Shown here: one piece after another, positions 22,546-32,812 of the stretch | Position numbering within the stretch: the stretch's first letter is position 1 | How the letters are laid out: every line of letters begins with the position of its first letter | Source of the DNA: Ilex aquifolium | Lineage: Eukaryota > Streptophyta > Magnoliopsida > Aquifoliales > Aquifoliaceae | Reading direction: 5' to 3' | Assembly: GCA_951799425.1 (NCBI GenBank) | Contig: OX637409.1 | Location: forward strand, 11,194,960-11,258,959 | DNA: 64,000 bases | The notes under the pieces: generated by a model | Told to the model about the DNA's origin: nothing | The model's database searches: none | What the model saw: only the letters and a program-made list of their open reading frames with translations | Position numbers and translations under genes: made by a program

Positions 22546-23600
22546 GTAATCTTTGACTCTAATTTCTATCTACTTGCTATGGAATCATCATGTCTTGCCA
22601 TTTTGGATAATACTACCTTGTCCCAAAATATATTATGGTGGGGTAAACCCTAAATCTTTTCTTATGCCTTCAAACCCTAGTTTACAAAGGAGATGTGTTT
22701 TTCTCTTGATTTCTCCTTTGTTCTTGATTCCCGAACTTAAATATTATTTGTTCTAAGCTATGTTATGGGTGGGTGACCACCAAATCCTTTTGGTATGCCC
22801 TTGAAATCCTAGTTTTCAAGGGAGATGTGTTTTCTTTTTATCTTGCCTTTGTCATTGATTTCAAACCTTGATAGTTGTTTGTTATCGATTCCAATACATG
22901 ATTATTTCGTTAAATCTTAATTTCTCCTTTGTTCATGACTTTCAAGCTTAATATGCATTTGCTCTTGATAGCCAAATTTAATATTCATTTGATTGATTCT
23001 AACTATTGTAATTCATGTATTCTTGATATTCAATATTTGACATCCTTTGGTTCTTAATTTCAAGACTTGGTTGTTCCTTTGTTTTTTTTTAATTTCCCCA
23101 GGCTTGATGATCCATTGGTTCTTGATAGCCAAATTTAATATTCATTTGTTATTGATTCTAACCCTTGTGATTCATTTATTCTTGACATCCAATTGCTCTT
23201 GATTTCAATACTTGATTTCGTCTTGTCCTTGAGTTCAAAACTTGATACTCTTTAGTTCTTGGTTACAAAGCTTGATATGCATCTGTTATTGACTCCAAGA
23301 CTCGATTGTTACTTTGTTCTTGATTTCAAGCTTTGATTGTTTCTTATTTTGATTCCAAAGCTTGATATGGGTTTGTTATGGAATTCGAGACTTGATTGTT
23401 CCTTTATTTTGGATTCCAAAAACTTGAGATTCGTTTGTTATTAATTTCAAACCTTGCTTGTTCTTTTGTTCTTGATTTCCAAGCTTGATAGCCATTTATT
23501 CTCGATTCCAAAGCTTGATTATTTATTTGTTCTTTAATTCAAAATTCTAAAGATTGGTATTGACCAATAAAATGGTATTTTCGATGATATTATGTTAATT
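22546..23600 (+). repeat. Spacer of element B: LTR-like fragment plus TTGTTCTTGATTTCAA minisatellite
   Basis: This replaces the missing RT and integrase core. The first 280 bp resemble the leader part of LTR A (a CTATGGAATCATCATGTCTT block at about 22580 against 18218) and include two diverged copies of a GGAGATGTGTTTT-ending unit (about 22690 and 22825). From about 22830 to 23560 there are about 20 degenerate units built on TTTGTTCTTGATTTCAAGCTTGAT, roughly 40 bp each. No coding potential is seen. Confidence 0.75.
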
Positions 23601-23737
23601 TTTCTTAAATTATTTCGTTGGAAAAATGTAAATGGATTTGGAAGTTAAGATGGGAGGACAAGTCTGGTTAGGTTTCAACTGTAACCTTTGGTGGATTGTA
23701 ATTTATATCAGAGTGCGCAGCGAACTAACGGAGTAAT

Positions 23738-24274
23738 GACTACAATGGGAAAACTACGGAGAAGATTCAACTCATCCGAGAGAGGCTACGCACAGCGCAA
23801 AGTAGACAGAAGAGCTATGCGGACCACAGACGAAGACCCTTAGAATTCAAGGTGGGAGACTACGTATACCTTAAGGTGTCACCCAAGAAAGGCGTGTTTC
23901 GATTCGGCAAGAAGGGGAAGTTAGCGCCAAGATATACCGGACCGTTTGAGATAATCAAAGTGGTAGGCAAGGCGGCATATCAACTTCGACTACCAGCCCA
24001 GCTACCCGGAGTACATGACGTGTTCCACGTGTCGATGTTGAGAAAGTGTCAATCGGATGCAACTCCAGTCGTGGATTTGGAGGATATTGAAATTCAGGAT
24101 GGAGCAACATATGAAGAACAACCGGTGGAGATTCTTGATGCCAAGGAAAAGGTGCTCCGCAACAAAGTCATCCGACTAGTGAAGGTTTTGTGGCAACACC
24201 ATGGAGTGGAAGAAGCTACTTGGGAACCGGAGCAAGAAATGCGGGAGAAGTATCCACGTTTATTCGCTACTTGA
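23738..24274 (+). CDS. Element B: integrase C-terminus with chromodomain
   Basis: An open frame from 23852 (readable with frameshifts from about 23738) encodes VGDYVYLKVSPKKGVFRFGK, then the GPFEII GPY/F-type motif and VFHVSMLRK. The chromodomain region is VEILDAKEKVLRNKVIRLVK followed by VLWQHHGVEEATWEPE. The frame ends naturally at TGA 24272-24274, shortly before the polypurine tract. In chromoviruses this domain guides integration toward heterochromatin. Upstream integrase catalytic parts are absent. An intact chromodomain in an element without a catalytic core is unusual; it may be retained passively because the insertion is young. Confidence 0.85.
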   Translation, partial: DYNGKTTEKIQLIRERLRTAQSRQKSYADHRRRPLEFKVGDYVYLKVSPKKGVFRFGKKGKLAPRYTGPFEIIKVVGKAAYQLRLPAQLPGVHDVFHVSMLRKCQSDATPVVDLEDIEIQDGATYEEQPVEILDAKEKVLRNKVIRLVKVLWQHHGVEEATWEPEQEMREKYPRLFAT

Positions 24275-24296
24275 GGTAAGTTTCGAGGATGAAACT

Positions 24297-24315
24297 TTCT
24301 TTAAGGGGGGTGGAT
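24297..24315 (+). promoter_or_regulatory. Polypurine tract of element B
   Basis: TTTAAGGGGGGTGGAT lies directly before the 3' LTR. It follows the GAGGATGAAACTTTCT motif usual in Tekay/Del-like elements. It would prime plus-strand DNA synthesis. Confidence 0.85.
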
Positions 24316-26550
24316 TGTAACACCCCGAATTTTCTTTTATATATTTATAGAGATATATATATAGTAAATAATATTTGTAAAGATGTAGATATATGTAGTG
24401 ACATAAGAATAAACCGTAGGAATAAATGCTATGGAGACAATTTGATTGGGAAGTTACGTGTCGAAGATGTTTAAACTTGGAAAGGGTGATTAGACAAGTT
24501 TCTAAAAGTTTGTGGGTCAAAATAATGATTCCATTGAATCCGGAAGGTCGAAAAACATTGGGAGTGGTAATATGGATGTATTGGAAGTTAGGAAGTGTCT
24601 CGGAGTTAAAATACACTTTAGCGAGAATTTGGGTAAAAATGGGTATTGAACACTACTTAGTGTTTTGGCCATAATTTTTTATCCTTAAGTCCAATTGATC
24701 TTCAATTTTTACAGTAGATAGTAGACATCTAGGGCTACAAAAGTATGTCTCATACAAATTTTCCAATTCGACCTCTAAATGGGTCAAAACTGCATTGAAA
24801 GTTGAAACAAAAATCTGGAAGTCAAATCGTACCGGTACGCGTACCGGTACGCTGAACTCCAGAAGCTAGATCGTAACGGTACGCTTACCGGTACGCTGGA
24901 CTCCAGAAGCTCAATCGTACCGGTACGCGTACCGGTACGCCCGATAGAAACCAGCCCGATCCGACTGCGGGTCTTTCTCCATTTCTTCCACTATAAATAC
25001 TTAAGGCCGACTATTTGAGCCTCATTTCACCCATCCAAACCCTAGGCACCCTTAGAGAGCAAAAGGGGGAGAGAAAAACACAAAAATTGGGAGATATTTA
25101 CAAGATCAAAGCCCTAGTTTTCAAGATTTCACTTCTCCATCCATTCCCTCTTCTATAATTTCACTTCACCCTCACTCAAACCTCTTAGAACCAAAAGAGA
25201 AAGTAGCAAGGGAGCAAGAAAAAGGGGAAAAAGGGAGTCTTTAAAGCTTGGGTTGCTAGAGATACTTGGTTGAGGTAGGGGATTTCTTCCTATTCTCTTA
25301 CATTGAGGCTAGGGTTAAACTATATGTATTTTTTTGGTTCACAATCATATATACTTGCTATTATTTACTTGATTCGTGATCCTCTTGCATTTATTACCAT
25401 GTTTTAAACATTGTAGTAGTTGGGTAACCATTAAAGGTCCCTTTTTCATTCTCAAACCCTAGTTTTAAGAAAAATGAATCTTTCCTCTTTACATTTTCCT
25501 TGTTCTCACCATCACAACCTTAGTGTTTGATATTGTATAACAAAATAATGTTTATGGTGATCTCTTGCTCTTTTTCTTCCATTTTGCTATAGTACACATT
25601 GTGAAAATTGGGGACTTGTGTAATTGTTGTTTATGAGAGATATTTGTTGGTATTTTATCTCTTGGGTGGTTGTACGATACAAACATGGATTACTATGGAC
25701 CGGGGATCATGTAGTGGGTATACGTCTTTATAGGCCACGCGGGTATGAACTTTTCCTACCACATGGAGTGGGGTCTGCCTTTGTATGCCGTGTGGGTATA
25801 AACTTTTCATATCGCTAATGATCACGGTTTAGTAACGTGGGTGGTATCGGGCACACCGTGTGGGTCATCGTGCATTGTACCAAATACGATTTCTGCAAGA
25901 GTTTTGGGGTAGTATGGGATGCCACAAGAACTTGTGGAAATGGTGTATGGTGGGATGGATTATGTTTTGAGAATTGATTCTTATTGGTATCTTGTGTTCA
26001 TTTATTCTTTTAATTACCGTGGTTCCTTAAACTTGAGATCTATTTAAAATGTCCTGCTTTTCCTTCAAAATGTTATATATGCTATTTGTGAAAATGAGAC
26101 CAACCGTTTTATATACTTTCCTAAACCTTGTTTGAGTTTGGGAAGATTTTGCTACAGAGCTTCGTGCTCATCCCCTACAATTAACATTTTTCAGATTATG
26201 CTATAGAGGAGGAGCTTGGCGCTAATGAGCAGGGCCTCGGGGAAGCCTCATTAGAGGGGTACCTGGATCCCGAGTGGGACATTTAGAGATGCCCTTTTAC
26301 TTTTGTACTAGACTAGGAACCAATATGTACAAACCTTGTAAAGTTTAGTTTTCTTTTGTAATTCCGCTGCGCTACATTATTAAATTTTTGAGATGTAAAT
26401 GTCATGGTTGGGCATATTCTTTTGGATAATGATGTAAATATTTTATGGATGATGAATGAAGTTTAATTTATTTATGGATGATATTAGTGCTCTCATGATG
26501 TGAATGTTTTAGAATGTAATGCCGTCCAGGGTGGTATTTGGGGCGTTACA
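24316..26550 (+). repeat. 3' LTR of element B
   Basis: 2235 bp, the same length as the 5' LTR. Substitutions noticed by eye include a G-to-T in the second palindrome unit (near 24886), C/T near 24676, G/T near 24703, G/A near 24713, G/T near 25096, A/C near 25342, and A/C at the end. The palindrome array is at 24828-24939 and TATAAATA at 24992-24999. Confidence 0.92.
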
Positions 26551-26555
26551 GGGAT

Positions 26556-27078
26556 ATTACATGTGCTATTACTTTGTCTTGATAACAATATTCTTATCAC
26601 ATGTAATTTTTGAGTGATAGTCACTAAAACTTGAGTGTATTCTTTGCTGGATGATTTCCAGGAAATGATTGACATCGAGGCTAATCCTTGTGCAGTAGAA
26701 TAAAGAATTGTGATATTTCTTAAGAGTTTTTGAAATAAAGGAATCCCTAACGACACATACGATTTTTTTTGAAAATATATGGAATAGTCTCACAAATAAT
26801 GTGTGTTACGCTACAATGATCGAGGAAGGGAAGTATCCTAGCAGTAAAGAGGAATGGTGATTTAATTTTATCCGTGAAAAATATGAAATGTGGAATCCTA
26901 ACCATTGAAATTTGTAGGTATCTTCACTGAAATTTTCACGAGACAAAACTCGTCCACAAGGGATCATCTAGGGTTTTAACAACATGTTGCATATGCTAAA
27001 TGCAATCGTGGAATCTACGAAAATGATTTTGTTTTGTTTATTTATTACTAGGGACTAGTAATTTTTGGTTGGGGGGTG
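26556..27078 (+). other. Element T 3' non-coding region, second part, and polypurine tract
   Basis: AT-rich non-coding DNA resuming T after the insertion of B. It ends in GGTTGGGGGGTG (27067-27078), a polypurine tract immediately followed by TGATTAGCCC, the start of an LTR. No gene is seen. Confidence 0.65.
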
Positions 27079-28582
27079 TGATTAGCCCTAAATAATGCGT
27101 AAATGAATTACGTTTTAAAGTTAATTGTGTGCGTAAATTAGGTTAAAACGATTAAATTATAAAGCATTAGGGTTAATGCGTAATTTATACATTTTGCAGG
27201 GTTTCATGAGAAAATATGAAAATTCAGGAGGATCAAAGTGTAAAGGCTACATAAAGAAGAGGAGGCAAGTGCAATTACCAAGTCAACAAGTCAAACAAGG
27301 AGGCTGTCAAGGCTAAAAAACCAAAGAATGCTACCGTCTGGACGGTGGTGATGGTGTCCTGATGGTGCTCCAATAGCCTCAAGTCTCTCTCCTTTCCTAT
27401 TGGTCCATTTTAGCAACAAGATGATATGACTGGATGGTCTGGGTGTCTACTACGTTAAAGCTTCCTATCAGTGCCTATAAATAGCCATCCTCAACTATTT
27501 TTTTAGGGAATGCCAAGAGAGTTCAGTCCAGTGCAAGAGAGAAGAAAGGAGAGAAAGAAAAAAAAAGCGAAGCCCTGCCAGAATAACTTCTCAGCCATAA
27601 ATTTCTCTACTTCTACATTTCTATTCATCCTTTCTACTTGGAGGGTTGAACCTCTCTCACTTTTGTGCCTAGCTAGTAATAAGAGTGGTAGTCTGTCAGT
27701 TATTCCTCGAGGAAGGACGTGTTGTATTTTGTTTTCGGTTATAATGGGATCATCTCACTCCTTTTGCTCGTCTATATCAATGAGGCGTGAGTAGTCCGTT
27801 TATATTCTTCGGTGATGGGTGAATGCATGTGTAATACTGTTTAAGTTGTGGAAATACCGATATTTTATTTTTGCGTTAATGTTTATACCTCCCTTAATTG
27901 ATAGATGATTACATTTATAATATGCTCACGGTTATGAACATGGAGCAAAGCCTATTGATATATACCATTCTATCTATTATTATTACGTACTTCATGCATG
28001 ATACGGTGAAACATGTAGTTGGGCTTTATGTAACAGTTGGGAGATTGGTTATAGACGAGTTAAATCTCGCCATAGCCAATACTTTTGATTCAATGCATAA
28101 ACTGGAACTCTGTCATTATTGAATCATCAACCTGTCGATTGAATAGCTAGAGTAAACCTTTTGAATGGTTCACCTTTGGGTTTACTAGACTTATTTGATT
28201 GATGCATAGTACATAGACCTTGTAGCTAACCTAATCAGTTGTTGTATTATAGTTCAATATACATCAAACCTACCGGTTGACTTTTCAGTAAAATGGGAGT
28301 TAATTGTGGTAAGGTGGCATTTTCATAAATATACAATATAAAGCATGTTGGATCCTCGCACAAAAGAGTACCTTTTGTCATTGTGTCTCAAAGTTTTAAT
28401 TAAGTGTTTATTTGACAATTCTAAGCTCACACCACAAGATGTTATATTGCACATTACATACATGACAATTTTACCATTTCTGTTTCGAATACCGACAGTT
28501 AGCTCCCTGTGCATTCAACCTCGGACTTAACCAAGAAATATTATAATTTGACCACTTATACTTGGGTGTATGGCATAAATCA
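27079..28582 (+). repeat. 3' LTR of element T (Athila-like)
   Basis: The LTR starts TGATTAGCCC after the polypurine tract and has TATAAATA at 27476-27483. Near 28503 is a CCTGTGCATTCAACCTCGG block, which resembles the conserved late part of Athila LTRs, followed by CTTGGGTGTATGGCATAAAT. The end at ATCA 28582 is an estimate, giving about 1.5 kb. No matching 5' LTR is in the window, so no target-site duplication can be checked. Confidence 0.6.
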
Positions 28583-29268
28583 GGTTAGATCAGGCTACCT
28601 CCTGAACTTTCTTGTGTGGTAGGAGATTCATCTGGAATGTCAAAATCGACCCAACTACATCTTTCACCGACATGAATGCCATGTTAACACTTGTTGCTAA
28701 TGAGGTCACTTCAGCAACTCTCCAATAGAGATCTCAATATTTTCCATTTAATTATTGCATCATCGATCTTGGTACCTAATGCAATTGAAGAATTAATAAT
28801 ATCGCACAACTTAGCATAAAATTCGCTAAATGTTCCTTCCTCTTGCATCCTCAACTCTTTGAATTGTGAGGTATACCTTAGGAGATGAGACATCTTGATC
28901 ATTGAAGTTCCCTTATGGGATACCACAAGAATGTCCTATGCCTCCTTGGAGGTTTCTCAATAAGTTATCCTCTGGAACTCATTTGGTGACATGACATTGA
29001 ATACTGCATTCAAGCCTTTAGAGTTCCACACCCCTTGCTCGATATCGACTTTCATCCAAGTCTTTGGGGATTTCAATTCAAACACCACTTCACCATCTTC
29101 AATCTGAGTCATAGCGATGGGAGGGCCCCAACCCTCTTCCACACAAATCCAATCTCTATCATCGATAGATTTTAGAAACACTCTCATGCGAGCTTTCTAA
29201 TATGCAAAGTTCGAACCGTCAAAGAGAGGTGTTCATGCAATTGAACCTCCTTCCTTTTGAGACTCCAT
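28583..29268 (-). pseudogene. Element G: Ty1/copia gag fragment
   Basis: The minus-strand ATG at 29268 (MESQKEGG) opens a copia gag: PLFDGSNFAY, KARMRVFLKSIDDRDW, then HLLRYTSQFKELRMQEEGTF, FYAKLCDIINSS and KILRSLLES. This is the retrotransposon gag type (UBN2/DUF4219-like) of Ty1/copia. Stops occur at about 29200, 28955 and 28710. Pol is missing and the fragment abuts the 3' LTR of T. Confidence 0.75.
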
Positions 29269-29376
29269 TTGATACTAACTAGTATTATCAACAGATCTCT
29301 AGGAAGCAACCAAACTAGGATGTAAGTAAAAACATGGTGTGCCCACATCATTTCTAATGCAATTCTGGGTAACCAA

Positions 29377-29838
29377 GCTTTGATAACAATTGTTGTGGAA
29401 TACCATAGTTAGACGTTCCTTTCCTTTAGTAAACCTTTCCATCGAATCTCGGTATGCACAATTTCCAATGGTTTTAGTTCAACCAAGCAAGGTCTTCTTC
29501 TCCAAGGAGTAAGTTTGGATATAAATCACTAGATGGTAGCCTTTGGATTCAGTGATCTAGGGTTGTGGCTCAAGCTCTCAAGGTATAAGATAGGTTGAAT
29601 TTACCAAAAACAGGTTTCCCTAGGCTGGTAAGGTACCCCTTATTTGTAGGCTCAGAATAGGGTTTGTCTTGGGGACCAAGAAAACATAAATTTGTGAATG
29701 ATCACTCAATCAATGGGAGGGCGATTAGAGGATGATGGTCATTGGAATGAAATAGGAATCCAAACCATTCCTAGGAAAACTAGGACCGTTCTAGTGACCA
29801 TGAGACTACTTGACCTATCTCTGAGACCTCTCGAGCAA
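29377..29838 (-). repeat. Element G: primer site and 3' end of its 5' LTR
   Basis: On the minus strand, GTTATCAAAGCTT (29389-29377) is a mutated Met-tRNA primer site (TGGTATCAGAGC). It is preceded by an LTR end reading TTCCACAACA (29400-29391). The LTR continues rightward to 29838, where element E interrupts it, and resumes at about 46325. Similar sequence occurs at 59775-60660, for example a GGCGATTAGAG block near 29729 and 60071. Confidence 0.6.
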
Positions 29839-29992
29839 TGCTTGAATCTTTTTCCCCAAATTCCAGCTCGAACCTGATTGTGTGCATATGGCTTATAGAG
29901 ATTAGTAAGTGTCACTCTCCCTCGAGGTCAATGCAAGAAGTGAAAAAATTGTGTGTGGATGAACAAAAACGTTGGTGTGTGCAAAAGTGCTT
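29839..29992 (-). repeat. 3' LTR of element E, terminal 154 bp
   Basis: Matches the end of E's 5' LTR (42290-42430) in reverse: both run from TGCTT to the GTGCAAAAGTGCT block. It is cut there by F. The rest of this LTR continues at 34862. Confidence 0.85.
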
Positions 29993-32040
29993 TGATGAGC
30001 ACGTAATATTGCATATTTAATGGACTCATTACATGCATTTAACTCAACTTTGCATTTAATTACTTAGAGTTAGTCTAATTTATGAATAATGTGGAAATTT
30101 TGATGTTGTAGGTAATCATAGGGTAAATGATTGCTTTTGGAACCCTGCAACTAAGTATGGATGAGTGGTGAAGAGATGGACACATTACATGAGGATTAGA
30201 AGGCTTTAAAGTGAAAGAAATCAAGTAGGTAGGGGAACTTGGTATAGTATGTACTGGTATCTAAACCTACTGGAATTTTGGTTCGGCACCCTTACCAATT
30301 GGTAGTAGTACCTCGGTATTTTGCATCTTCGACCATGATCTACTTTGAATCTGAAAAAGTTAAAAACATGAAATTTGTATATTTGGATGTCCTCTATTTT
30401 TTTTTGGAAAATTTCAGCTCAATCGGATGGTGGGATCAAAATTTATGACAAATTTACAAAAACTGGTACTGAGCTACCGGTAACAGACCACTAACTACCT
30501 ACCAGTAGCACCCCCCCCCCCCCTTACGACCTACCAGTAGAACCTTAAAACTTACCTGTAGAAGACCCTAATGGAAGTTATCTACGAGTAGAAGTCCCAG
30601 GATCTACTCGTAGAACTTGCCCAGAAAGCCCAGACACTTCCCCACATGAATCCACCAACCATGGGGGCCCACCTTTTGTTCTCTAAACCATGCCCTGACA
30701 TTTTTAACACTCCATGATAATATCTTAACCCCTATATTTAGATTTGAAGCATGAGAGAGTGGGTGGCCAAGGAAGAGAGAGGGAATGGTTGGAAAAGGAA
30801 AGAGTCCATGCCTTTTGACTGACTTTGGAAGCTTTTTTGGACAACCTCTGCCCACAAGCAACCTATCTCAGCACACTCAAGGGTAGAGAGAGGGGGATGG
30901 ACGAAAATATAAGTCTTCCTATATATATTTTCAGATATCAAGCTTTTAGGGGAGAAAGCTTTTAGAGAGAGAGGCTATCTAAGCTTAGCAGTAGTATAGA
31001 GAGAAAAAGCTGGGTTTTCCATTTTTCCTTCACCATTTCATTCTTGTAAGCTTCAATCTTAAAGTAATCTTTCTTTCTAACAGATTAATCTTGTTTATTT
31101 CAAGTTGTATTGATCTTAGCTAGGGTTTGCTAGTTCTATTGTTTGCATTTGGCTATTTTCTCTTTAAGCTTTTCATTTTGTCTACGAATGCTATTTGTTT
31201 TGTAGTTTAAACTTCTTCTTACATTAATGCAAGTCTATGTTTGATTTCATTACCATGTTTTTCTCTTTAATGTTGTTCTTGCCTTTATCATGCATAGCTA
31301 AACCTTTAGTTGGCTAATCCAAGAGGGATTTCCTGTTGGGTATGTGAAATCGACTCTCTTTCATTCTTCCTCATAGTGTAAAGTGTTTGGTTTGACTAGG
31401 TTCAGTGCGGACGTAGTTGTGGGATTTTGATACACCATAGACTTCTCACAAGGTATGTTTTTTCCCAACACAACTACATTAGTCCCTCACTTCCTACAAA
31501 TCAATCAAACACTAAGACACCATTGGTTTCATGAAATGAATCGATTTGACATACCCATTGGAATGAACTCTATGGATTAGCCAACCCTATTTTTACTTGC
31601 ATATTTCTCAAAACAAAAATCACCAAACTTTAAATCAAAATAATTTTCATTTTTTCCTTTCACAAATTACTTTTGAAAACAGGGTTCATTCCAATGGGTA
31701 TGTCAAGTAAAAATAGACAACCTTGTCAGGGAAGGATAAGCGTCAAAAATATTTTCGAAGGTGAATGGGTCGTTTTGGTCAAAAATACTTCCCTGACAAA
31801 TTACCTTTCCTTCCCTGAGGAGACAACCTTGGAATACTCATTCCAAGTAAAACACGACATTGCAAGACTCTCTCTACGCTTGTGGAGCACTTTTGCACAC
31901 ACACACTTTTGTTCATCCGCACATAATTTTTCCCACTTCTTGCATTGAAACCGATGGTGAGTGACACTCACCAACCTCTATAAGCCATATATACACAAAA
32001 TCCGTGTTCGTGTTTGGAGATTACGAAAAACGACCAAGCA
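29993..32040 (+). repeat. 5' LTR of element F (TGATGAGCAC family)
   Basis: Starts TGATGAGCACGTAATATTG and ends GACCAAGCA, 2048 bp. It aligns with LTR 57937-59774 over most of its length, but its palindrome array uses CTAC(C/G)(G/A)GTAG units (30472-30615) instead of CGTACCGGTACG. It includes 13 consecutive C at 30511-30523 and an AT-rich TATA-like stretch TATATATA near 30920. Confidence 0.85.
30472..30615 (+). repeat. CTACCGGTAG-type palindrome array in LTR F
   Basis: CTACCGGTAA, CTACCAGTAG (twice), CTACGAGTAG and CTACTCGTAG occur within 145 bp, separated by 20-50 bases, with a run of 13 C inside. It lies at the position corresponding to the CGTACCGGTACG module of the related LTR at 57937. 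Confidence 0.8.
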
Positions 32041-32145
32041 TTTTTGACACCATTGTCAGGGAAGGCTAAGCGTCATGTTTTCGAAGGTGATTTGGGGTAG
32101 CATAGGTAAGTCCCGTGATTTTCATCACGGGCCAAGGTATGTCGT
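32041..32145 (+). promoter_or_regulatory. Primer-binding site and leader hairpin of F
   Basis: TTTGACACCATTGTCAGG is a mutated Asp-tRNA-type primer site. Near 32112-32131 is the perfect hairpin CCCGTGAT-tttc-ATCACGGG, the same stem as in H with a different loop base. Confidence 0.7.
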
Positions 32146-32185
32146 CTCGATTGTAAATATTTTGTTGTAGTTTGTGTTTTATGTA

Positions 32186-32794
32186 ATGTTTCCAAATTTT
32201 TATGAAAATGTGTTAGAAGCCCCAAATTTTCAAAGTGTGCGCGAGTTTTGTGATGAGTATGAGCATATCTCTAGTGAGTGTCCATTAAATTATACGATTC
32301 AAAACTTTTAATGTGAAAGATCAATTTCAATATTGGCCGCCAAAAGTTTTTACCCCGACCATTATGTTGCAACAAGTTATCTGAGTTATGGCTGGGAGAA
32401 GGAACCTTATAATTTTTCATTCGATCTCACACCACCAAATGAATTTTGCCACTATCCAACATATGAGGACTCAACCGAACAAGAATTGGAAAATACTCTT
32501 TACGCGTTTATGCAATACCAAATGGAAGTCAATGCCCAAGTAGCCCAACAATTTTCTGAAATTAGAGATGACCTTATTACATTGACCAATCTCATAAATA
32601 CTATGATTGAAGAACAACATCTTGAGCATAGTCAATATATTTAGGATGATCATTCTTATGGAATGAAAATTGATGTTGAAGCTCTCACGACTCTTGATTA
32701 TGAAAAAATTAATGAAGCTATTATCTCACATAAAGCTAATAAGCACAAGGTCATTTTGCCATCAAAGAGTGGTGTTGAGGTTCACAATTTTTAA
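32186..32794 (+). pseudogene. Element F: small gag-like ORF
   Basis: One 203-codon frame from ATG 32186 to TAA 32794, with in-frame stops at 32309 and about 32642. Near the start is CDEYEHISSECP, a zinc-knuckle-like motif in which the second Cys is Tyr. After it come an aromatic-rich YPDHY/SYGWEKEPYNFSF stretch and a helical QVAQQFSEIRDDLITLTNLI segment that could form a coiled coil. The end (INEAIISHKANKHKVILPS) is lysine-rich. I do not recognise a defined domain. Position after the leader suggests a gag derivative. Confidence 0.6.
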
Positions 32795-32797
32795 CTT

Positions 32798-32812
32798 GGG
32801 GGGGGGGGGGGG
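32798..32812 (+). repeat. Run of 15 G
   Basis: A homopolymer of 15 G begins four bases after the stop of the F ORF, in the context AACTT-G15-CATTG. It may be an expanded polypurine tract; E and T have GGGGGG in comparable TTGGGGGGTG tracts. Confidence 0.8.

Larger units (their letters stand above)
19462..26550 (+). mobile_element. Element B: young non-autonomous chromovirus, TSD gggat
   Basis: A structurally complete LTR element: two 2235-bp LTRs, a Met-tRNA primer site, an internal region of only about 2.6 kb, a polypurine tract, and perfect gggat duplications (19457-19461 and 26551-26555). The LTRs differ at only a handful of positions by eye, so insertion was recent compared with everything else here. 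The internal region keeps gag and protease fragments and the integrase tail with chromodomain. RT, RNase H and the integrase core are missing, so any transposition must use proteins from another element. Confidence 0.92.

Noticed and set aside
27510-27794. 94-codon frame starting MPREFSPVQERRKERKKKKA
   Set aside because: It lies just downstream of the TATA box in T's 3' LTR, where the A-rich leader gives lysines by chance; no homologous frame was seen in other LTRs.
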